In this document: positions 1-5,289 of the stretch, one piece after another
Layout of the letters: each line of letters begins with the position of its first letter
How positions within the stretch are numbered: the first letter of the stretch is position 1
DNA from: Prevotella sp. UBA5387
GTDB lineage: Bacteria; Bacteroidota; Bacteroidia; Bacteroidales; Bacteroidaceae
DNA: 5,289 nt
Assembly (NCBI GenBank): GCA_002407775.1
Contig: DHOP01000071.1
Coordinates: 1-5,289 of the forward strand
Direction: 5' to 3'
Translations under genes and position numbers: made by a program
The notes under the pieces: generated by a model
What the model saw: only the letters and a program-made list of their open reading frames with translations
Told to the model about the DNA's origin: nothing
Database searches by the model: none

Positions 1-108
1 AAAGTAAATTTAGGCATAGTCAGTGGCTTTTTGATTGGTGCCAGATGGCGTGGTGATATGGCCTTAATCGCGTTGCGTTTAAGGCTCAATCGTGTTGCAA
101 AAGGATAG
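1..108 (+). CDS. C-terminal end of an unidentified protein (partial)
   Basis: Frame 1 is open from the window edge to a TAG at 106-108 and gives 35 residues. The tail has a short apolar stretch (GIVSGFLIGA, residues 5-14) followed by a very basic amphipathic end (RWRGDMALIALRLRLNR, then VAKG). This composition looks like real protein and resembles the cytoplasmic tail of a membrane-associated enzyme such as a glycosyltransferase, but there is no diagnostic motif and I cannot name the family. It would be convergent with the PAP2 gene, whose stop lies 168 bases further on. The stop codon falls inside the first copy of the AAAGGATA repeat, so the repeat array begins over the gene's end. The frame could be open by chance over so short a distance. 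Confidence 0.5.
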   Translation, partial: KVNLGIVSGFLIGARWRGDMALIALRLRLNRVAKG

Positions 109-180
109 TAAACGCGCTATGAAAGGATATCTTTTGCACTGTCAAAGGATAGCTATATCACTGTCAAAGGATAACTATTG
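93..180. repeat. Four-unit tandem repeat with an exact 22-bp period
   Basis: The octamer AAAGGATA occurs at 100, 122, 144 and 166, with exactly 22 bp between starts each time. Units can be drawn as 93-114, 115-136, 137-158 and 159-180. The last two are the best preserved: they share CACTGTCAAAGGATA (137-151 and 159-173) and match at 19 of 22 positions. Unit 115-136 keeps CT at its positions 3-4 and the CTTTTG-like end, while 93-114 keeps little beyond the octamer. A 22-bp step is about two turns of B-DNA, so all octamers would lie on one face of the helix. The array covers the last codons of the upstream reading frame and the gap before the convergent PAP2 gene. Function is unknown; it may be simply a decaying minisatellite. 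Confidence 0.8.
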
Positions 181-188
181 CTTGTCAG

Positions 189-232
189 AAAAAATGAAAA
201 AGAAAAACCTTTATCCTAAACTCAGAAAAGGT
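189..232 (-). terminator. Candidate terminator of the SDR-PAP2 operon
   Basis: Read on the minus strand, ACCTTT (232-227) can pair with AAAGGT (212-207). A few inner pairs extend the stem past a one-base bulge at 213. The stem is followed by a T-rich run (206-189, several T blocks broken by C and A). It lies about 45 bases past the PAP2 stop codon. The stem is short and AT-rich, so this is a moderate call. Another possible hairpin, GGAAG (241-245) with CTTCC (264-268), sits between it and the gene. Confidence 0.4.
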
Positions 233-276
233 AGAGAATTGGAAGATGAACCGAAGCGATAACCTTCCTTCAATCA

Positions 277-1236
277 TCACAGCTTGAGTCGCTTGGCAAC
301 AGAGCTCCAAAGCACGTAATAGACGACGCCAAAGATAAGTCCTGCAAATACATCGATGACGTAATGGGCACGGATGTACACGGTGGCAAAACAGATGAGC
401 ACGGCAAAGGGAAGGAGAATGAAGAAAAGCCGACGACTTCCCGACCGCCAAGCCAATATCATACAAATTAACGATATGCCCACATGAGAACTAGGAAAGG
501 CGGCAGTGGGACGCTCTCCTGCATTGTGCACATTGTTGATAATATGGTAGAAGATGCCATCCTTGTAGCCTGGTGACTCAAGCATGTCGAGGTGTGTGTT
601 AAAATAATCTCCAATGGCGGGGAAACTGCCATGTGCTATCTCGCTGAGGCCAACGGCCTTGTAGTAATACATTGGACCAGTGACTGGTACGAATGCATAG
701 ATGACATAAAAGGCAAAAAACGAAGCTATAATGATAAAGGAAGTACGTTCGAACTCCTTATAACGTTTGAAGAAGTAGTAAAGGGTGACAACGGCGATGA
801 TGGGAAAGTAGCTGGCATAGGCCATATCCATGAGTTCTGAAAACCAGATTTGGTTATAATTCTCACAGAAAATGAGTGAGGGCTGGTAACCAAAGAGGGA
901 CTGTTCGAGACTCGCGAAGATGTGGTCGAGGTTGGGAAAGAGGCAATTTATTGAGTAAGTGTCCGTGTACCACCAGCCAATGAGTGCGAATTGCATCAAT
1001 ACGCGAAGCATTCTCGTGGCACGGCAGGGCACCAGTTTATATACTGCCCACATACCTAAGGTGATAGCAACCATGCGCAATCGATCAAAGATCATTGCGT
1101 CAGGGTATTGCAATTTGTTTATTCCGAAGAGTACGATGAGAAGCGTCAAGGCTGCGTAGATAATGATGACCCATTCTATAGCCATCAATCCCTTACGAGC
1201 ACTTTGTTCTCGTTTAAAGTACTTCTTAATGTTCAT
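277..1236 (-). CDS. PAP2-superfamily integral membrane protein, Aur1/inositolphosphotransferase-like
   Basis: The product has 319 residues and about eight apolar segments (roughly 20-39, 54-70, 77-91, 136-156, 166-185, 252-263, 270-288, 295-313), so it is an inner-membrane protein. The PAP2 signature is at the C-terminal end: RPTAAFPSSH (242-251, C2 motif with His251) and IRAHYVID (288-295, C3 motif with His291 and Asp295). In the family these histidines serve as proton donor and nucleophile in phosphoester hydrolysis or transfer. A separate KX6RP (C1) motif is not visible, and the usual Ser-Arg at the start of C3 is Ala284-Thr285. VPVTGP (183-188) fits the Aur1-like branch, which includes inositol-phosphorylceramide synthases. 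The substrate is probably a lipid phosphate or lipid head group, but which one cannot be read from sequence. The start is ATG; a second Met at residue 18 is less likely. The gene begins 15 bases after the SDR stop, indicating one transcript. Confidence 0.9.
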   Translation of the reverse strand: MNIKKYFKREQSARKGLMAIEWVIIIYAALTLLIVLFGINKLQYPDAMIFDRLRMVAITLGMWAVYKLVPCRATRMLRVLMQFALIGWWYTDTYSINCLFPNLDHIFASLEQSLFGYQPSLIFCENYNQIWFSELMDMAYASYFPIIAVVTLYYFFKRYKEFERTSFIIIASFFAFYVIYAFVPVTGPMYYYKAVGLSEIAHGSFPAIGDYFNTHLDMLESPGYKDGIFYHIINNVHNAGERPTAAFPSSHVGISLICMILAWRSGSRRLFFILLPFAVLICFATVYIRAHYVIDVFAGLIFGVVYYVLWSSVAKRLKL

Positions 1237-1251
1237 GTTTTTCAGTGATTA

Positions 1252-2247
1252 TCAGAGCCACTGGTTCTCCTTATACCAGGCGATGGTCTCCTTGACACCA
1301 TCGCGCAACGAATAGTCGGGATGATAGCCCAATTCATCGCAAGTAGGCTCAATGTTGCAACGCCAGTTGCGCTGCCTTAAAATGTTATACTTGTCGTTGT
1401 TGAGTGCACTGCTCTGTCCCTTGAGACGACCGATGGACTCCCCGATCAGTGTGACAAAGCGGAGAACCCATAGTGGTGCCTTGATGCGAATCCACCAAGA
1501 GCTGCCAAGTTCTTCGTGAATGAGGTCACTAAAGTCACTGCTTTGATAAATATTGCCATCGGTGAGGAAATATTTGCGACCGGACATGCCACGGTCTAGA
1601 CAGAGAAAGATAGCCTGTACCACATCCCTGACGTAAACAAAAGTGATGTCTTGTTGTCTGTAGCCCACGCTGAAATCCAAGTGCTTCTTGATGCTCTTTG
1701 CCATGAGAAAGTAGTCTTTCTCTCGTGGACCGTAGACTCCTGTGGGGCGGAGGATGATATAGTTGAAATCGCTGCCAATAGTGTCGAGGAAGCGCTCGGT
1801 CTTGAGCTTGCTCTTGCCATAGGCCGTATTGGGTCTTGGTGTGTCATTTTCCTCAATCTCTTGATATGGTCGTTGCTCGTGTATGGCACCATAAACGCTT
1901 AGCGATGAGAGATAGACGAATCGACGCATTGGCATCTGTAGTTTCAAGATCGCGTTTACAAGATTGACCGTGCCCTGATGGTTGACCTTTAAAAAATCGT
2001 CATGATGCAGGCACTTGGTAGCACCGGCGGCGTGAACCACATAGTCAAACGTATGCCCAGAGAGCTGGGACCGGACCGTGTCCTCGGATGAAAGGTCAAG
2101 CTCAATGAAGTGTATGCGGCTATCCTGAAGATACTTGCGTGAACTACTTTTGCGTACAGCAGCCCAAGTTTCGAAACCTTGTCTTAAGGCTTCTTCAACG
2201 ATGAAGCTGCCAATGAAACCACTGGCGCCAGTAATAAGAATGCTCAT
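1252..2247 (-). CDS. Extended SDR: NAD(P)-dependent epimerase/dehydratase-family protein
   Basis: This is a soluble Rossmann-fold oxidoreductase of 331 residues, a normal length for extended SDRs. Visible motifs are the dinucleotide loop TGASGFIG (6-13), the acidic D51-L52 region, HAAG (72-75), SSLSVYG (114-120) with the active-site serine region, and the catalytic Y143-x3-K147. RPTGVYGP follows later, as in epimerases, reductases and 3-beta-HSD-like members. Arg32 at the end of beta-2 hints at NADP(H), an inference. The C-terminus (GYHPDYSLRDGVKETIAWY) is typical of the family. I chose the ATG at 2247 because it puts the glycine loop at residues 6-13, as in most relatives. The frame stays open to an ATG at 2274 (nine more residues) and a TTG at 2295. 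The reaction is not determinable; a nucleotide-sugar epimerase or a lipid (for example ceramide-pathway) reductase are both possible. It is the first gene of a two-gene operon with the PAP2 protein. Confidence 0.92.
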   Translation of the reverse strand: MSILITGASGFIGSFIVEEALRQGFETWAAVRKSSSRKYLQDSRIHFIELDLSSEDTVRSQLSGHTFDYVVHAAGATKCLHHDDFLKVNHQGTVNLVNAILKLQMPMRRFVYLSSLSVYGAIHEQRPYQEIEENDTPRPNTAYGKSKLKTERFLDTIGSDFNYIILRPTGVYGPREKDYFLMAKSIKKHLDFSVGYRQQDITFVYVRDVVQAIFLCLDRGMSGRKYFLTDGNIYQSSDFSDLIHEELGSSWWIRIKAPLWVLRFVTLIGESIGRLKGQSSALNNDKYNILRQRNWRCNIEPTCDELGYHPDYSLRDGVKETIAWYKENQWL

Positions 2248-2445
2248 CGGAGCAGGGTTATCGGGCTGTTGCATAAGGCATTGAGGATTGAACAAACTGA
2301 GTAACGGGCGTGTATGAATAACCGCTTATACGGTTTTTGGATAGGGTACGGCATGAACCTTGGAGTGTCGAAAGATACTTCATCGGCATTAATGATATCG
2401 GCAGTGTTTGGGACATATAACCCACTACATTGCCTATCATGTTGC

Positions 2446-2457
2446 TCGCTATAGCGA
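2446..2457. repeat. Perfect 12-bp palindrome TCGCTATAGCGA
   Basis: The sequence equals its own reverse complement over 12 bases, with no spacer. It lies about 25-35 bases downstream of the minus-strand promoter candidate. A dimeric regulator site is possible, but 12-bp palindromes also arise by chance and no regulator can be named. Confidence 0.4.
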
Positions 2458-2480
2458 TAATCATTATTAGGATCATGTCG

Positions 2481-2488
2481 CAAATGTA
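2481..2488 (-). promoter_or_regulatory. Candidate Bacteroidetes -7 box for the SDR-PAP2 operon
   Basis: The minus strand reads TACATTTG followed by C, a full match to the TAnnTTTG -7 element of Bacteroidetes primary-sigma promoters. A clear TTTG at the right distance for a -33 element is missing; TTTC about 22 bases upstream is the nearest candidate. The inferred start site would be near 2474, leaving a long leader. Confidence 0.4.
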
Positions 2489-2492
2489 ATCA

Positions 2493-2521
2493 GAGGACAA
2501 AAAAATCTTAGAAAGGTCCTC
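2493..2521. promoter_or_regulatory. Inverted repeat GAGGAC-N17-GTCCTC between the divergent genes
   Basis: GAGGAC (2493-2498) and GTCCTC (2516-2521) are exact inverted copies separated by 17 A-rich bases. The element lies immediately upstream of the minus-strand -7 candidate, overlapping where its -33 region would be, and upstream of the RNase R gene. It could be an operator for a dimeric regulator or a weak hairpin. No regulator is recognisable. Confidence 0.3.
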
Positions 2522-2606
2522 ATCTTTATATCGTTACAAAATTACTACATTTTCGATGAAATGCAAAATAATCAAAATGAAATTAGGAATCTTCATTTCT
2601 TTTTAG

Positions 2607-2614
2607 TTAATTTG
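2607..2614 (+). promoter_or_regulatory. Possible promoter -7 box for RNase R
   Basis: TTAATTTG followed by C matches TAnnTTTG at 7 of 8 positions and would place the start site about 25-30 bases before the ATG at 2648. A second 7-of-8 match, TACATTTT at 2546-2553, would place the start close to the upstream ATG at 2561. Neither has a clear TTTG -33 partner, so the choice is open. Confidence 0.25.
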
Positions 2615-2647
2615 CATAAAGCTACAACAAATTTAAATCTATACAAT

Positions 2648-4954
2648 ATGGGAAAAGGAAGGAAAGCCGGCAAGCGACTGTCGAAGAAACAGTTGTCTGA
2701 GATGTTGGAAGGTTTCTTCACCTCACAGCCGGGAAAAACGCTTTCGTTCAAAGAGATATTCCAAAGTCTGAACCTTGACACTCATCCACAGAAGATGCTA
2801 GCCATTGATATCATGGAGGAGATGGCATGGGACGACTTCTTGCGCAAGGTGAGCGATACTTCATATGCCCTTAACACCAATGGGCAGGTGCAGGAAGGTC
2901 GGTTTATTCGCAAGTCGAATGGCAAGAACTCCTTTATTCCAGACGGTCAGGAGAAGCCAATATTTGTCGCTGAACGTAACTCAATGTCAGCCCTAACAGG
3001 CGACCGTGTTCGTGTGTCATTCATGGCACGCAGGGAGAAACACATCAAGGAAGCACAGGTTATTGCCATTCTGGAACGAGCTAAAGACGTGTTCGTTGGA
3101 CGTCTGAATGTTGATAGTGACATTGCTTTCCTTCAGCCTCAGAATAGCACTCTTGTTCACGATGTGCTCATTCCAAAGGATAAGCTCATGGGTGGAAAGA
3201 CAGGAGAGAAGGCTTTGGTGAAGATCGTTAAGTGGCCGGACCCAGAGCATAGCACCTTTATAGGAGAGGTGATCGATGTGCTTGGGATGAGCGGAGATAA
3301 CGATGTGGAGATGAACACCATCCTTGCACAGTATGGATTGCCCTACAAATATCCTAAGGATGTGGAGGATGAGGCTGAAAAGATAGATGCTACCATTACG
3401 GCAAAAGACGAGGCCGAGCGCGAGGATTTCCGTAAAACGTGGACCTGCACCATTGACCCGAAGGATGCAAAGGACTTCGACGATGCTCTCTCTATCAAAA
3501 AATTGGAGAATGGACTCTATGAGGTAGGCGTGCATATCGCTGATGTTTCTCACTACGTTACTGAAGGAAGTGTCATTGACAAGGAAGCAGTGAAGCGTGC
3601 AACATCGGTGTATCTTGTGGATCGTACTATCCCAATGTTGCCCGAAAGGTTGTGCAACTTTATCTGTTCGCTCCGTCCAGAAGAGGAGAAACTGACATAT
3701 AGTGTGATCTTTGACCTTGACGAGGATGCTTATATCCGGAACTATCGCATCAAGCATACCATCATTCGTTCAGATCGCCGTTATGCCTATGAGGAGGCAC
3801 AACAGCTCTTGGAAGACAACGGTGTAGTGGATGGAACAGGCCAGCCTGCACCAGACCCAGGATCAACAGGTTATAAAGGCGAATATGCTTGGGAAGTTTG
3901 CATGCTGGATCGTTTGGCCAAGAAGTTGCGTGAACGCCGTTTTAAGAGTGGTTCGGTAAGGTTTGACTCTGAGGAACTTCATTTCGATGTTGATGAAAAG
4001 GGTCACCCAACAAGAGCCTACTTCAAGCGGTCGAAGGATGCCAATAAACTTATTGAGGAGTTTATGTTGCTCGCCAACCGTACTGTGGCAGAGGATGTTG
4101 GCAAGGTTAGCGGTGGCAAGAAAGCCAAGGTGTTGCCCTATCGTATCCACGAAAACCCAGATCCGCAGAAGTTGGAGAATCTTAGGGAGTTCGTAGTAAA
4201 GTTCGGTTATAGGGTCAAGACAGAGGGAACGCAAGGTGCCATAGCCCGAAGCCTTAATAAGTTGATGGATGAAACTGAAGGTAAACGTGAACAGAAGGTC
4301 ATCCAGTCCGTTGCATTGCGTGCCATGATGAAGGCAAAATACAGTGTGCACAATATAGGACACTTTGGTCTTGCCTTTGATTACTATACGCATTTCACCT
4401 CTCCTATCCGTCGTTATCCAGACACAATGGTCCATCGCTTGCTTACAAGTTATCAAGAAGGTGGTCGTTCTGCCAACGAGAAACACTATGAGGAGTTGTG
4501 CGAGCACTGTTCTGACATGGAGCAAATCGCTCAGAATGCCGAGCGTGACTCAATTAAATATAAAATGGTTGAGTTTATGGGCGACAGGGTAGGCGAGGAG
4601 TTTGATGCCCACATCAGTGGAATTACGAGCTACGGTATCTATGCTGAGATTGACGATAATCATTGTGAGGGTATGGTGCCGATGCGTGACTTGGATGATG
4701 ACTACTATGACTTCGACGAGCGTAATTTCTTGCTTCGTGGTCGTAGACACCACCACAAGTATCAGCTTGGCGACCCAATCCGCATCAAGGTAGCCAAGGC
4801 TAACCTTGAGAAACGGCAGCTCGACTACACTCTCGTTAGCACCAATGCTGCACCAAATGTCTCCACTGAGGGTAATGTCGCTAAGCCGAGCAAGCCTCGG
4901 AGGACCCGCAAGCCGGCATGGGGTGGAGGACGAACATCTAAAAAGAAGGAGTAG
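2648..4954 (+). CDS. rnr: Ribonuclease R, 3'-5' exoribonuclease of the RNase II/RNB family
   Basis: The product has 768 residues. In order: an N-terminal winged-helix-like region (about 11-75), two cold-shock OB domains (about 84-130 and 149-215), the RNB catalytic domain, an S1 RNA-binding domain (about 648-735) and a Lys/Arg-rich tail (about 745-768). The catalytic loop TIDPKDAKDFDDA carries Asp270, Asp276, Asp278 and Asp279, the spacing of the metal-binding aspartates of E. coli RNase R. The RNB signature HFGLA..YTHFTSPIRRYPD (572-592) is intact. The enzyme processively degrades structured RNA in the cytoplasm and acts in mRNA decay and rRNA quality control. I chose the ATG at 2648 because MGKGRKAGKR is a typical basic start; the frame is open to an ATG at 2561 that would add 29 atypical residues. 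The S1 domain and basic tail favour RNase R over RNase II. It appears monocistronic, with its own terminator. Confidence 0.97.
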   Translation: MGKGRKAGKRLSKKQLSEMLEGFFTSQPGKTLSFKEIFQSLNLDTHPQKMLAIDIMEEMAWDDFLRKVSDTSYALNTNGQVQEGRFIRKSNGKNSFIPDGQEKPIFVAERNSMSALTGDRVRVSFMARREKHIKEAQVIAILERAKDVFVGRLNVDSDIAFLQPQNSTLVHDVLIPKDKLMGGKTGEKALVKIVKWPDPEHSTFIGEVIDVLGMSGDNDVEMNTILAQYGLPYKYPKDVEDEAEKIDATITAKDEAEREDFRKTWTCTIDPKDAKDFDDALSIKKLENGLYEVGVHIADVSHYVTEGSVIDKEAVKRATSVYLVDRTIPMLPERLCNFICSLRPEEEKLTYSVIFDLDEDAYIRNYRIKHTIIRSDRRYAYEEAQQLLEDNGVVDGTGQPAPDPGSTGYKGEYAWEVCMLDRLAKKLRERRFKSGSVRFDSEELHFDVDEKGHPTRAYFKRSKDANKLIEEFMLLANRTVAEDVGKVSGGKKAKVLPYRIHENPDPQKLENLREFVVKFGYRVKTEGTQGAIARSLNKLMDETEGKREQKVIQSVALRAMMKAKYSVHNIGHFGLAFDYYTHFTSPIRRYPDTMVHRLLTSYQEGGRSANEKHYEELCEHCSDMEQIAQNAERDSIKYKMVEFMGDRVGEEFDAHISGITSYGIYAEIDDNHCEGMVPMRDLDDDYYDFDERNFLLRGRRHHHKYQLGDPIRIKVAKANLEKRQLDYTLVSTNAAPNVSTEGNVAKPSKPRRTRKPAWGGGRTSKKKE

Positions 4955-5003
4955 GATCTGCCCGAAACAGAAATCGGACTACATGTTTTGATAAGAAATG
5001 ATT

Positions 5004-5042
5004 CGAGCATTCAGTTTGTCTTGAATGTTCGGACCATTTTTT
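5004..5042 (+). terminator. Rho-independent terminator after RNase R
   Basis: CGAGCATTCA (5004-5013) pairs with TGAATGTTCG (5022-5031) over ten positions, one of them G-U, around an 8-base loop. Two further weak pairs are possible outside. A run of six T (5037-5042) follows five bases after the stem. It lies 50 bases beyond the RNase R stop and separates that gene from the acyltransferase gene. Confidence 0.75.
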
Positions 5043-5077
5043 ATCCTTAATAGTTTCGTCTTCCTGTAGGTTTTATC

Positions 5078-5085
5078 TAATTTTG
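5078..5085 (+). promoter_or_regulatory. Candidate Bacteroidetes promoter for the acyltransferase gene
   Basis: TAATTTTG followed by C matches the TAnnTTTG -7 consensus completely. TTTC at 5054-5057, 20 bases upstream, is a near match to the TTTG -33 element. It lies after the RNase R terminator, so the next gene likely has its own transcript, with a leader of roughly 65 nt. Confidence 0.45.
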
Positions 5086-5156
5086 CATTCTCCTTTATGA
5101 GCGGGCATGCAACATGTCATTTCTTAAATTGCAAATTGATCACCTTAATTCATCAC

Positions 5157-5289
5157 ATGGAAAATACCCGCCAACACAATCAGCGCATTCTTTACTTGGA
5201 TTTGACCAAGGCCTTTGCCATTTTCTGTGTTATATTGGGACACGTCATACAGCTGACATCAGTGGAAGTGACTTATATCAGATTTACTT
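5157..5289 (+). CDS. Membrane acyltransferase, OafA/Acyl_transf_3 family (N-terminus only)
   Basis: Forty-four codons are present before the window ends. RILYLDLTKAFAIFCVILGH (residues 10-29) is the characteristic start of family 3 acyltransferases: a conserved Arg, YLD, then the first transmembrane helix ending in the conserved His (His29). Members move acetyl or other acyl groups onto sugars or lipids such as O-antigen, peptidoglycan or exopolysaccharide. The acceptor here cannot be told from the fragment. The ATG at 5157 is preferred because it puts the motif near the usual position. An in-frame ATG at 5097 would add 20 residues without obvious family character. No Shine-Dalgarno sequence is present, normal for this phylum. 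The gene is cut by the window edge, not visibly broken. Confidence 0.85.
   Translation, partial: MENTRQHNQRILYLDLTKAFAIFCVILGHVIQLTSVEVTYIRFT

Larger units (their letters stand above)
2248..2560. other. Divergent intergenic region; long possible leader of the SDR-PAP2 operon
   Basis: No gene can be supported here. If the operon is transcribed from the promoter candidate at 2481-2488, the leader would be about 200-225 nt. Small structures in it are a perfect palindrome at 2446-2457 and a short hairpin, AACCG (2320-2324) with CGGTT (2331-2335), next to a T run on the + strand. Two minus-strand frames are open across most of the region. One of them, ATG at 2476 to TAA at 2258-2260, would encode 72 residues starting with an uncharged 21-residue apolar stretch and would stop 10 bases before the SDR ATG. 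Its composition after that stretch is not convincing, so it is not annotated as a gene. No riboswitch class was recognised. Confidence 0.5.

Noticed and set aside
93..180. CRISPR array
   Set aside because: The 22-bp units are contiguous and diverged, with no unique spacers of constant length and no cas genes nearby.
592..840. Open frame of 82 codons on the + strand
   Set aside because: It lies wholly within the PAP2 gene on the opposite strand, has no domain-like pattern, and the PAP2 frame carries clear motifs and membrane segments.
2320..2338. Hairpin AACCG/CGGTT with T run on the + strand as a terminator
   Set aside because: The stem has five pairs and no + strand gene ends upstream of it, since the SDR gene is on the other strand.
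2244..2483. Minus-strand open frame of 79 codons between the divergent genes
   Set aside because: It begins with TTG, overlaps another open frame and the SDR start, and its composition is not protein-like.
3017..4525. Long minus-strand open frames of 246 and 220 codons
   Set aside because: Both are antisense to the RNase R gene, whose motifs are intact throughout. The antisense products show no recognisable motif and are explained by codon bias of the real gene.
4962..4977. Hairpin CCGA/TCGG just after the RNase R stop
   Set aside because: Only four pairs and no T run follows; the stronger hairpin at 5004-5031 explains termination.

Overview
The window looks like ordinary chromosomal DNA from a Bacteroidetes bacterium, most likely order Bacteroidales and plausibly Prevotella or a relative. 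Four things suggest this: the RNase R with its Lys/Arg-rich tail, the pairing of an extended SDR with an Aur1-like PAP2 protein, the lack of Shine-Dalgarno sequences before the starts, and promoter-like TAnnTTTG boxes of the Bacteroidetes sigma type. The taxonomic assignment is an inference from sequence style; no marker gene is present.

Layout, left to right. Positions 1-108 read in frame 1 as the last 35 codons of an unidentified + strand protein. A short 22-bp-period tandem repeat (93-180) begins over the end of this gene and fills the space before the convergent gene. On the - strand lies a two-gene operon. The first gene, starting near 2247, encodes an extended short-chain dehydrogenase/reductase (NAD-dependent epimerase/dehydratase family). 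Fifteen bases after it comes a multi-pass PAP2-family membrane protein (277-1236). A candidate terminator for this operon sits at 189-232. A divergent intergenic region of about 400 bp (2248-2647) holds a long possible leader for the operon, a perfect 12-bp palindrome, an inverted repeat GAGGAC-N17-GTCCTC and candidate promoters. On the + strand, the RNase R gene runs from 2648 (or 2561) to 4954 and is followed by a good hairpin-plus-T-tract terminator (5004-5042). A separate promoter candidate (5078-5085) precedes the beginning of a membrane acyltransferase of the OafA/Acyl_transf_3 type, cut off by the window edge.

How the genes may work together: the SDR and PAP2 proteins are almost certainly co-transcribed. 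The SDR is soluble, and the PAP2 protein has the family's two catalytic histidines but lacks the KX6RP motif and the C3 arginine of classical PAP2 phosphatases, as Aur1-type lipid head-group transferases do. A role in (sphingo)lipid or isoprenoid-lipid assembly is plausible but unproven. RNase R is an independent housekeeping RNA-decay gene with all its catalytic aspartates. I see no sign of a defence system, mobile element, CRISPR array, tRNA or rRNA. The less ordinary points are the phased repeat, the divergent regulatory region and the lipid-gene pair.
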